DNA of 5,267 nucleotides, taken from assembly GCA_913773715.1 (NCBI GenBank), contig CAJYHD010000719.1, forward strand, positions 1 through 5,267, given 5' to 3'. The notes beneath the pieces are model-generated. The model was not told where the DNA came from and did no database searches. It worked only from the letters and a program-made list of their open reading frames with translations. This DNA is from an uncultured Sphingobium sp. (GTDB lineage: Bacteria; Pseudomonadota; Alphaproteobacteria; Sphingomonadales; Sphingomonadaceae). Position 1 is the stretch's first letter, and every line of letters begins with the position of its first letter. Position numbers and translations under genes: made by a program. Of this stretch, positions 1 to 5,267 are shown piece by piece.

Positions 1-1
1 C

Positions 2-334
2 GACTGGGACACCGAATATCTCGACGCGATCGTGTCGATCCGGCTGGTGGACGGGGTGGACGACGCCATCGCCCATATCGCCGCGCATGCCAGTCACCAC
101 ACCGACGCGATCATCACCGAAGACGTCCAGGTCGCCGAGCGCTTCCTCAACCGCGTCGACAGCGCCATCGTCATGTGGAACGCCTCCACCCAATTTGCAG
201 ACGGTGGCGAATTCGGGCTGGGAGCAGAGATCGGCATTTCGACCGGGCGGCTCCATGCACGCGGCCCCGTCGCGTTGGAGGGCCTGACCACCTATAAATG
301 GATCGTGCGCGGAACCGGCCAGACGCGGCCCTGA
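2..334 (+). CDS. proA: Gamma-glutamyl phosphate reductase (ProA), C-terminal fragment, cut by left edge
   Basis: ProA is the cytosolic NADPH-dependent enzyme that reduces gamma-glutamyl phosphate to glutamate-5-semialdehyde, the second step of proline synthesis after glutamate 5-kinase (ProB). Only the last 110 residues are visible; the family is usually about 415-425 residues, so roughly three quarters lie left of the window. The reading frame is open from base 2 to a TGA at 332-334. The call rests on the family's C-terminal signature: [15 protein letters not shown], then an AEIGIST stretch, [17 protein letters not shown] and a short basic tail ending GQTRP. The catalytic cysteine and most of the cofactor-binding region are outside the window, so activity cannot be judged, but nothing visible is damaged. 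The GTG at 32 is an internal valine codon, not the start. A strong hairpin follows 19 bases after the stop, so proA is the last gene of its transcription unit here. Confidence 0.96.
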   Translation, partial: DWDTEYLDAIVSIRLVDGVDDAIAHIAAHASHHTDAIITEDVQVAERFLNRVDSAIVMWNASTQFADGGEFGLGAEIGISTGRLHARGPVALEGLTTYKWIVRGTGQTRP

Positions 335-352
335 TCGTTCAACCCTGAAACG

Positions 353-383
353 AAAAAGGCGGGCATCGCGGCCCGCCTTTTTT
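353..383. terminator. Bidirectional intrinsic terminator between convergent proA and the RND permease
   Basis: A perfect 7-bp stem, GGCGGGC (358-364) with GCCCGCC (371-377), encloses a 6-base loop, ATCGCG. An A tract (353-357) precedes it and a T tract (378-383) follows, extending the pairing to about 12 bp. On the + strand this gives a GC-rich stem followed by six U residues, 23 bases after the proA stop. On the - strand it gives the same stem followed by five U residues, starting about 7 bases after the permease stop at 390. The symmetry and its position between two gene ends pointing at each other indicate that it serves both. Confidence 0.9.
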
Positions 384-389
384 ATGCCC

Positions 390-3300
390 TCACTCCGCCG
401 GATGCGGCGGCGGGACCGGATGCTTATGTTCGGGCTTGTAGGTCAGCAGCCCCCGGCCCAGCCTAGGACCGATCCAGCTTTCAAGGCCGATCGCCAGGCT
501 GAACGTAGCGGGCACGATCACCAGCGTCAGCATCGTCGAGAGAACCAGGCCGCCGATCACGGTGATGCCCATCGGCTGCCGCCAGGCCGCGTCGCCCGAC
601 AGTGACAGCGCGGTCGGCACCATGCCAGCCACCATCGCGACCGTCGTCATCACGATCGGCTGCGCACGCTTGTGCCCGGCGTCGATGATCGCCTCCCATT
701 TGGGTACACCCTTCTCCATCTCCTCCAGCGCGAAGTCGATGACGAGGATGGAGTTCTTGGCGACGATGCCAAGCAGCATCAGCAGGCCGATGAACACCGG
801 CATGGACAAGGGCTGCCCCGCCACATGCAGCGCCAGCGCGCCGCCCAAGGGGGCCAGCATCAGCGATCCCAGATTGACGAACGGCGGCATCAACCGCTTG
901 TAGAGTAGCACCAGCACCGCCAGCACCAGCATGATGCCGGACAGCACAGCGACGACGAAGTTCTGGAGCATTTCCATCTGCCACTTCGAATCGCCGACAT
1001 TCAGCTTCTGTACGCCCTGCACCTTGCCAGCGAGGATGTCCTTCATCAGCGGCAACGCATTGATCTTCTGCATCGCCTGGCTGGTGACGATGCCCGGCGC
1101 CAGGTCCGCGCCCACCACGATGCGGCGAATCTGGTTGTAGCGGCGGATCTGCGTTGGCCCCGCACCGAAGCTGATGTCTGCGACGACCTTCAAGGGCACT
1201 GATCCGCCGGAAACGGTCGGCACCGGCATATTCTCGATCGTCGCGATATCCTTGCGGCTTTCCTCCGCCAGCGCCACGCGGATGGGCACCTGACGATCGT
1301 TCAAAGAGAATTTCGCACTGTTTTGGTCGATGTCGCCGATGGTGGCGATGCGGATCGACTGGCTCAATGCCATCGTCGTCACGCCCATGCTGGCTGCAAG
1401 GTCGAGGCGCGGCTTGATGATGATCTCGGGCCGCTGCATGTCACCCTGCACGCGTGGCGCGCGCAGTTCGGGGATCGCCTGCATCTCCTTCACCAACCGG
1501 GACGCAGTGCTCTCCAGCAGCACCGGATCGTCGGAACCGAACATCAAAATGATGTCGCGTCCAAAGCCACCGCCCGATTGCGATTGGAAGTTGACGCGCG
1601 CATCGGCGATCGTCTGGAACTTGGGTGCGACCTTGCGCTCCCAGTCGACTGAGCTGATCGGGCGGTCCTTCTTCAGCGTCAGATAGATGTCGGCGCTGGT
1701 CGGCTGGATGTCGGCAAAGGCCGCTTCGACGACATCCTTGTCCGCGGACAGCATGTCCGAAACCTTGCGCGTCACCGCTGTCGTCTGCGCCAACGTGCTA
1801 CCCGGCACCGTCTCGATCTTCACCTGGCTGAAGTCGGTGTTGATCGTCGGCTGGAAGGTCATGGGCAATGTCGCAAAGGCCGCGATCGTCGCGATGAACG
1901 CCAGCAGACCGATGCCCACCGTCCACATGCGGTGATCGAGGAAGGTCGCGACGAAACGATTGCGCTTGCCGCCGCGCGCCCGCCGCGCGTCGGCGCGCCG
2001 CTGATCGAGCGACCAGCGCAGCACGCCCATATATCGGTCCATCAGCCAGCCTTCGCCATGGCTTTCTTCACCATGTGCCTTCAGGAAATAGGCCGCGATC
2101 ATCGGCGTGATCAGGCGCGCGACGGCAAGGCTCATCAACACCGACACAACGACGGTCATGCCGAACTGAATGAAGAACTGTCCGGCAAGACCCGGCATCA
2201 GCGCCACCGGCAGGAACACCGCGACGATCGCCATCGTGGTCGCAAGCACGGCGAGGCCGATTTCATCCGCCGCGTCGATCGACGCCTGATAGGCGGATTT
2301 GCCCATGCGCATGTGGCGCACGATATTCTCGATCTCCACGATCGCGTCATCGACCAGCACGCCAGCGACGAGGCTGAGCGCCAACAGGGAAATGCCGTTC
2401 AGCGTGAAACCCATCATCTCCATGAACCAGAAGGACGGGATCGCCGACAGCGGGATCGCCAAGGCAGAGATCATCGTCGCGCGCCAGTCGCGCAGGAACA
2501 GGAAAACGATGACGACCGCCAGAACCGCGCCCTCGATCATCGCCGACATGGCGCTGTGATATTGGCCCTTCGTATAATCGACGCTGGTGTAGAGTTGCTT
2601 GAACTGGACCTTGGGATTTTCCTTCTTCAGCTGGTCCAGCACCTTCATCGCTTCGTCATAGACAGTGACGTCGGACGATCCCTTGGCCTTTTCCAGGCTG
2701 AAGCTCGTCACCTGATGATCGTTCATCAGCGATACGTTGCGCTGCTCGGCATACATGTCGCGTACGGTGGCGAGGTCGGCCAGCTTGACGGTGCGACCAC
2801 CCGAAATCGCAATCTGCGTCGCGCCCAGTTCCCGCGCGTTGCGGGCGTTACCCAGAACGCGGATAGACTGTTCGGCGCCCGCAATCTCGGTCCGCCCACC
2901 CGCCGCGTTGACGTTGACCTGTTCCAGCTGCGCGTTCACCTGCGCGGCGGTAATGCCATAGGCCTGAAGCCGCGCGGGATCGAGGATCACGCGGATTTCA
3001 CGGCTGACGCCACCCTCGCGCTTTACCGCCGCCATGCCGCTGATCGACAAAAGACGCTTGGCGACGGTGTTATCGACGTACCAGGACAGTTCCTCCAGCG
3101 TCATGTCCGTCGCTTCGGCGCTGAAATAGGCAATCGGACCGCCATCGATATCGACACGCTGGATCTGCGGTTCGAGAATACCCTGCGGCAGGTTGCTGCG
3201 AATCTGATCGACCGCGTTCTTGACGTCGGCGACCGCACGATCGACCGGCGTGCCGATCTTGAACTGGACGTTGGTGTAGGACTGACCTTCGGACGCGAAG

Positions 3301-3554
3301 GAGGTGATCTCGTCCACGCCGCTGATGCCGCGCACCGCCGCCTCGACGCGTTGGGTGACCTGCGTTTCGAGTTCGGTCGGCGCGGCGCCGGGCTGGTTGA
3401 CGGTGACATTGACCAGAGGGAAGCTGACGTCCGGGTTCTGGTTGATGTCCATCCGCATGAAGCTGACGATGCCCGCCAGCACCAGCGCGGCGAACAGCAC
3501 TAGGGGGGTCACCGGATTGCGGATTGCCCATGCGGAGATATTGCGAAAATTCAT
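390..3554 (-). CDS. RND-family efflux permease, AcrB/HAE1-like inner-membrane pump
   Basis: This is a proton-driven resistance-nodulation-division transporter, the inner-membrane engine of a tripartite exporter. At 1054 residues it is the normal family length (AcrB is 1049) and uninterrupted. Twelve membrane segments can be placed: TM1 about 14-33; TM2-TM6 about 337-490; TM7 about 542-562; TM8-TM12 about 864-1021. Two large periplasmic loops lie between TM1 and TM2 and between TM7 and TM8. The proton-relay residues are present: Asp402-Asp403 in TM4 (GVLVDDAIVEIEN), Lys933 in TM10 (GIVAKNSILVIDF), and Arg963 and Thr970 in TM11 (KRAQPIVMTT), matching AcrB D407/D408, K940, R971 and T978. The DDAIV motif favours the hydrophobe/drug class over heavy-metal CzcA-type pumps; the actual substrate cannot be read. 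An in-frame GTG (3555-3557) precedes the ATG directly. The GAGGGAAG ribosome-binding site at 3561-3568 sits 6 bases from the ATG but only 3 from the GTG, so the ATG is chosen. An Arg-rich linker (about 519-533) and a His/Pro-rich tail (about 1039-1054) are the oddities. It follows the adaptor gene and probably shares its transcript. Confidence 0.95.
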   Translation of the reverse strand: MNFRNISAWAIRNPVTPLVLFAALVLAGIVSFMRMDINQNPDVSFPLVNVTVNQPGAAPTELETQVTQRVEAAVRGISGVDEITSFASEGQSYTNVQFKIGTPVDRAVADVKNAVDQIRSNLPQGILEPQIQRVDIDGGPIAYFSAEATDMTLEELSWYVDNTVAKRLLSISGMAAVKREGGVSREIRVILDPARLQAYGITAAQVNAQLEQVNVNAAGGRTEIAGAEQSIRVLGNARNARELGATQIAISGGRTVKLADLATVRDMYAEQRNVSLMNDHQVTSFSLEKAKGSSDVTVYDEAMKVLDQLKKENPKVQFKQLYTSVDYTKGQYHSAMSAMIEGAVLAVVIVFLFLRDWRATMISALAIPLSAIPSFWFMEMMGFTLNGISLLALSLVAGVLVDDAIVEIENIVRHMRMGKSAYQASIDAADEIGLAVLATTMAIVAVFLPVALMPGLAGQFFIQFGMTVVVSVLMSLAVARLITPMIAAYFLKAHGEESHGEGWLMDRYMGVLRWSLDQRRADARRARGGKRNRFVATFLDHRMWTVGIGLLAFIATIAAFATLPMTFQPTINTDFSQVKIETVPGSTLAQTTAVTRKVSDMLSADKDVVEAAFADIQPTSADIYLTLKKDRPISSVDWERKVAPKFQTIADARVNFQSQSGGGFGRDIILMFGSDDPVLLESTASRLVKEMQAIPELRAPRVQGDMQRPEIIIKPRLDLAASMGVTTMALSQSIRIATIGDIDQNSAKFSLNDRQVPIRVALAEESRKDIATIENMPVPTVSGGSVPLKVVADISFGAGPTQIRRYNQIRRIVVGADLAPGIVTSQAMQKINALPLMKDILAGKVQGVQKLNVGDSKWQMEMLQNFVVAVLSGIMLVLAVLVLLYKRLMPPFVNLGSLMLAPLGGALALHVAGQPLSMPVFIGLLMLLGIVAKNSILVIDFALEEMEKGVPKWEAIIDAGHKRAQPIVMTTVAMVAGMVPTALSLSGDAAWRQPMGITVIGGLVLSTMLTLVIVPATFSLAIGLESWIGPRLGRGLLTYKPEHKHPVPPPHPAE

Positions 3555-3560
3555 CACGGG

Positions 3561-3568
3561 CTTCCCTC
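3561..3568 (-). promoter_or_regulatory. Ribosome-binding site of the permease, decides between tandem GTG and ATG starts
   Basis: On the - strand this reads GAGGGAAG, a purine-rich Shine-Dalgarno-like sequence. It is followed by CCC, then GTG, then ATG. The distance to the ATG at 3554 is 6 bases and to the GTG at 3557 only 3 bases, so the ATG is the better-placed start. The difference is one residue. Confidence 0.65.
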
Positions 3569-3625
3569 ATCGGGCGCAATCCCGCACCCGCATCCAATAT
3601 TCTCCGCCTGCCCTTAAACCTGCAA

Positions 3626-4795
3626 TCAGCGGGTCTTGAGCAGTTCCGGCTTCACCTTCTGCCCGGGCGTCAGGAACGCGCCGGCCGACGTGACGATCTT
3701 CTCGCCGCCGGTGATCCCGCTCGTCACCGCAACGCCTGCATCGGACACCTGACCGACCGTCACGTCACGCCGTTCAACCTGGTTCTTGGCGTCGATGATA
3801 TAGACATAGCTGCCCTTCGGATCGCTCTGCACCGCCGATTCCGGCAGCAGCGGTGCGCTGCCAGATCCGCTGGTGATGCGCGCCGATGCAAAGCCGCCGG
3901 GCCGCAATGCAGGATTGAACGACAGCGCGATGCGCGCGATGCCCTGGCGCGACTGCGGATCGATGACGGGCGAAACCTGCCACACGCGGCCGGAGAAGGT
4001 CTGCGTTCCCCCAACCGGCGTCACCTGCGCGCTGTTGCCGGGGCGCAAGCTGGCGAGATCGGCTTCCGAAACCTGCGCCTGCATCTCCATCTCGCCGTCC
4101 TTCGCCATGCGGAACAGCACGCCGCTGCCCGCCTGCACGATCTGCCCCGGCTCGACCGTACGGGTCAGGATAAGGCCAGCGGCAGGGGCGCGAATGTCGA
4201 GACGGCCTGTGCGGGCGCGCTGTTCGGCAAGCTGCGCCGCCGCGACATCCACGCGGGCCTGCTCCGCATCGCGCGTCGCGGTGCGCTGATCGATGTCGGC
4301 GGGACTGATGAAGCCGCGCCCGACCAGCTGCTTGGCGCGATCGAGCTGCGCCTGCGCCAGCTTGGCATTGGCGCGCGCGACGTTGAGCTGCGCGGCGAGC
4401 GAGCGCACCTGCTCGGCCTGCACCGACCGTTCAACCACGGCCAGCACCTGGCCTGCGCGCACCCGGTCGCCCGGTTGCACCAAGACGCGCGCGACCATGC
4501 CGCCTTCACCCACGACACCGACCGGCATGTCGATCCGCGCAGCAAGCGATCCGGTAGCGGAAACCGTACGCGACACCATCGACTGACCGGGGGTCACGAC
4601 GGTGACGACAGGTGCGGGCGCAGCGGCGGGCGCAGTCGTCGCCTTCTCGCCCCGCATCAAAATCCAGGCAGCTGCCGCGACCAGCACCACGGCCAGCCCG
4701 CCTCCGACCATGATCAGGCGCTTGCGCTTCGCGCGCCGGTCGGCCGCATCCATGGCGATGATGTCATCGCTCATCAGCTGGGTCTCGTAATTCAT
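3626..4795 (-). CDS. RND efflux periplasmic adaptor subunit (membrane fusion protein, AcrA/HlyD type)
   Basis: This adaptor links the RND permease to an outer-membrane channel. It has 389 residues, typical for the family (AcrA 397). In order: a cytoplasmic head with a basic patch (RRAKRKR, 20-26); one membrane anchor, about 27-47; an Ala/Pro linker, 50-64; the first lipoyl half-motif, about 87-123 (VQPGDRVRAGQVLAVVE); an alpha-helical coiled-coil hairpin, about 125-197, rich in Ala, Gln and Arg; the second lipoyl half, about 198-222 (IRAPAAGLI, VEPGQIV); a beta-barrel domain, about 235-310; and a membrane-proximal domain to the C-terminus (GGEKIVTSAGAFLTPGQKV). The hairpin tip has Arg153, Leu157 and Ser164 in R-x3-L-x6-S spacing, the family's TolC-docking motif. 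There is no lipobox and no cysteine, so the anchor is a membrane helix rather than a lipid. A GGAGAG-like site (4807-4812) lies 11 bases before the ATG. Met8 (4772-4774) is a possible shorter start. It is the first gene of a probable two-gene operon, with about 70 bp to the permease. Confidence 0.94.
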   Translation of the reverse strand: MNYETQLMSDDIIAMDAADRRAKRKRLIMVGGGLAVVLVAAAAWILMRGEKATTAPAAAPAPVVTVVTPGQSMVSRTVSATGSLAARIDMPVGVVGEGGMVARVLVQPGDRVRAGQVLAVVERSVQAEQVRSLAAQLNVARANAKLAQAQLDRAKQLVGRGFISPADIDQRTATRDAEQARVDVAAAQLAEQRARTGRLDIRAPAAGLILTRTVEPGQIVQAGSGVLFRMAKDGEMEMQAQVSEADLASLRPGNSAQVTPVGGTQTFSGRVWQVSPVIDPQSRQGIARIALSFNPALRPGGFASARITSGSGSAPLLPESAVQSDPKGSYVYIIDAKNQVERRDVTVGQVSDAGVAVTSGITGGEKIVTSAGAFLTPGQKVKPELLKTR

Positions 4796-4833
4796 GCTGA
4801 TTCCATCTCTCCGGCACTTCGCCTCTACGTGCT

Positions 4834-4853
4834 GTGTTATATCAATATAGCAC
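4834..4853. promoter_or_regulatory. 20-bp inverted repeat, probable repressor operator over the pump promoter
   Basis: The arms GTGTTATAT (4834-4842) and ATATAGCAC (4845-4853) flank a central CA and match at 8 of 9 positions; the only break is T4837 against G4850. The dyad is AT-rich in a GC-rich setting, lies 38 bases upstream of the adaptor start, and overlaps the probable -10 element of the same gene. Size, symmetry and position fit a dimeric helix-turn-helix repressor site, such as those of TetR- or MarR-family regulators that control efflux pumps. Which protein binds cannot be told: no regulator gene lies in the window. A transcript hairpin is a less likely alternative, because the arms are AT-rich and the loop would be only two bases. 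Confidence 0.55.
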
Positions 4854-4862
4854 CTGCCTCAA
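4836..4862 (-). promoter_or_regulatory. Probable promoter of the adaptor-permease operon
   Basis: Read on the - strand, a -35-like TTGAGG (4857-4862) is followed after 15 bases by a -10-like TATAAC (4836-4841). Taking CTTGAG (4858-4863) instead gives a 16-base spacer. Transcription would start near 4829 and leave a leader of about 34 bases before the adaptor ATG at 4795. The spacer is shorter than the ideal 17, and the -35 match is only partial, as is common in alphaproteobacteria, so this is a reasoned placement and not certain. The 20-bp dyad at 4834-4853 covers the -10 and most of the spacer. Confidence 0.45.
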
Positions 4863-4909
4863 GTCCCAATATCACGGACCTACAGCGGGAGGCAAAACGA
4901 TAATGCGTG

Positions 4910-4919
4910 GCACATGTGC
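4910..4919. repeat. Perfect 10-bp palindrome GCACATGTGC in the intergenic region
   Basis: GCACATGTGC is a perfect inverted repeat with no spacer. It lies about 80 bases upstream of the predicted transcription start of the pump operon and downstream of the small membrane protein gene. It could be half of a wider regulator site or chance. The surrounding bases do not extend the symmetry clearly. The stretch 4864-4982 otherwise shows no gene and no other recognisable signal. Confidence 0.4.
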
Positions 4920-4982
4920 GACGGATGATGGTAACGCTCGCTCAGCCTTTCGGAACCTTTCTTTCCTGTTGATAAGGCACGT

Positions 4983-5018
4983 AAAAAGGCCGCGCCCCTT
5001 GTCGGGGGCACGGCCTTT
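4983..5018 (-). terminator. Intrinsic terminator of the GlsB/YeaQ-family gene
   Basis: The arms 4985-4998 and 5005-5018 form a 14-position stem around a 6-base loop (4999-5004). The only break in the + strand version is C4993 opposite A5010. In RNA made from the - strand this pair becomes G with U, a tolerated wobble, so the stem is fully paired. On the - strand the stem is followed by five U residues (from A4983-A4987); on the + strand only three U residues follow. The direction is therefore leftward, ending the gene whose stop is at 5045, 26 bases before the stem. It also insulates the pump operon from transcription entering from the right. Confidence 0.88.
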
Positions 5019-5044
5019 GAATGAAGCGTCAGTTGAAGTGCGCG

Positions 5045-5267
5045 TTAGCGCACCGAACCGCGACGGACGAGGTTGACGATCGCCAGCAGGATCACGGCAC
5101 CGACCAGCGACACAAGGAAGCTGGTGAGGGTCAGACCCGCATTGTTGATCGAACCGCCGCTGAAGATCAGGCCGCCGATGAAGGCGCCCACGATGCCGAC
5201 GACGATGTTGAGCAGGATGCCCTGCTGAGCGTCCGTGCGCATGATCAGGCTGGCAAGCCAGCCGATG
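5045..5267 (-). CDS. GlsB/YeaQ/YmgE-family small membrane protein, cut by right edge
   Basis: This is a small, very hydrophobic inner-membrane protein of the family annotated as GlsB/YeaQ/YmgE stress-response or 'transglycosylase-associated' proteins. Its biochemical role is not established, although several members are induced by stress. Seventy-three residues are visible, ending at a TAA (5045-5047). The family is usually about 80-90 residues, so about ten are missing beyond the right edge. The signature is clear: IGWLASLIMR at the visible start, then a QQGILLNIVVGIVGAFIGG stretch, a short polar loop (SGGSINNAG), and a final helix (FLVSLVGAVILLAIVNLVRRG). This gives three helices with Gly-rich packing faces and a basic C-terminus. 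The ATG at 5240-5242 is internal, because the reading frame and the family motif continue upstream through it to the window edge. It is transcribed towards the pump operon but ends in its own terminator, so it is probably a separate unit. Its promoter is out of view. Confidence 0.88.
   Translation of the reverse strand, partial: IGWLASLIMRTDAQQGILLNIVVGIVGAFIGGLIFSGGSINNAGLTLTSFLVSLVGAVILLAIVNLVRRGSVR

Noticed and set aside
1932..3503. 523-codon + strand open frame opposite the RND permease.
   Set aside because: It is in exact codon register with the permease on the other strand. In that register a stop appears only where the permease uses TTA, CTA or TCA, which are rare in GC-rich genomes. 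The product is a His/Arg/Asp-rich low-complexity string with no recognisable fold, while the opposite strand encodes an intact RND protein.
390..3554. Possibility that the permease is a heavy-metal (CzcA/CusA-type) pump.
   Set aside because: The TM4 motif is GVLVDDAIVEIEN with an Asp-Asp pair, the HAE1 pattern. Metal pumps show a DGAVV-type motif, and no Met/His metal-relay signature is seen in the membrane segments. The His/Pro-rich tail alone is weak evidence.
3524..4903. 459-codon + strand open frame opposite the adaptor gene.
   Set aside because: Same register effect against the adaptor gene. The composition is Arg/His/Ala-rich with no family resemblance, and it runs through the operon promoter and into intergenic DNA.
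4952..4970. GGAAC followed by GTT, resembling the -35 and -10 of an alphaproteobacterial general-stress (EcfG-type) promoter.
   Set aside because: The gap is only about ten bases where these promoters need about 16-17, and any transcript would run rightwards against the terminator and the small membrane gene, with no gene to serve.
4834..5076. 80-codon + strand open frame in the intergenic region.
   Set aside because: It runs through the - strand terminator and into the end of the GlsB/YeaQ-type gene, has no convincing ribosome-binding site, and its product resembles no known family.
1..5267. CRISPR array, insertion sequence, tRNA/rRNA, riboswitch or phage remnant.
   Set aside because: No regularly spaced repeats, no transposase-like frame with terminal inverted repeats, no cloverleaf-like or rRNA segment, and no long structured leader were seen on either strand.

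Overview
The window is about 5.3 kb of GC-rich DNA, judged by eye to be just over 60% GC. It looks like an alphaproteobacterial chromosome. The style of the RND pump, the gamma-glutamyl phosphate reductase tail and the small GlsB/YeaQ-type membrane protein fit a sphingomonad (Sphingomonas/Sphingobium/Novosphingobium type). That placement rests on recognising the proteins, not on a search.

Layout from left to right: (1) the 3' end of proA on the + strand, for proline biosynthesis, cut by the left edge; (2) a compact hairpin with A and T tracts on both sides (353-383), which can end transcription from both directions between convergent genes; (3) a complete RND inner-membrane efflux permease of the AcrB/HAE1 type on the - strand (390-3554); (4) a complete periplasmic adaptor (membrane fusion protein, AcrA/HlyD type) just upstream of it, also on the - strand (3626-4795); (5) a 249-bp intergenic region holding a probable adaptor promoter overlapped by a 20-bp dyad that looks like a repressor operator, a separate 10-bp palindrome, and a - strand terminator; (6) the 3' end of a GlsB/YeaQ/YmgE-family small membrane protein on the - strand, cut by the right edge.

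The adaptor and permease are separated by about 70 bp and read the same way, so they almost certainly form one transcription unit, adaptor first. Together they would form the inner-membrane and periplasmic parts of a proton-driven tripartite exporter. The catalytic proton-relay residues of the permease are intact. The adaptor hairpin tip carries the R-x3-L-x6-S motif used to dock onto TolC-family channels. No outer-membrane channel gene and no regulator gene lie in the window, so both must be encoded elsewhere.

Nothing here amounts to a new system: this is an ordinary, intact efflux operon between two housekeeping or stress genes. The points most worth following are the operator-like dyad over the promoter with no regulator beside it, the missing outer-membrane partner, and an arginine-rich linker in the central cytoplasmic loop of the permease.
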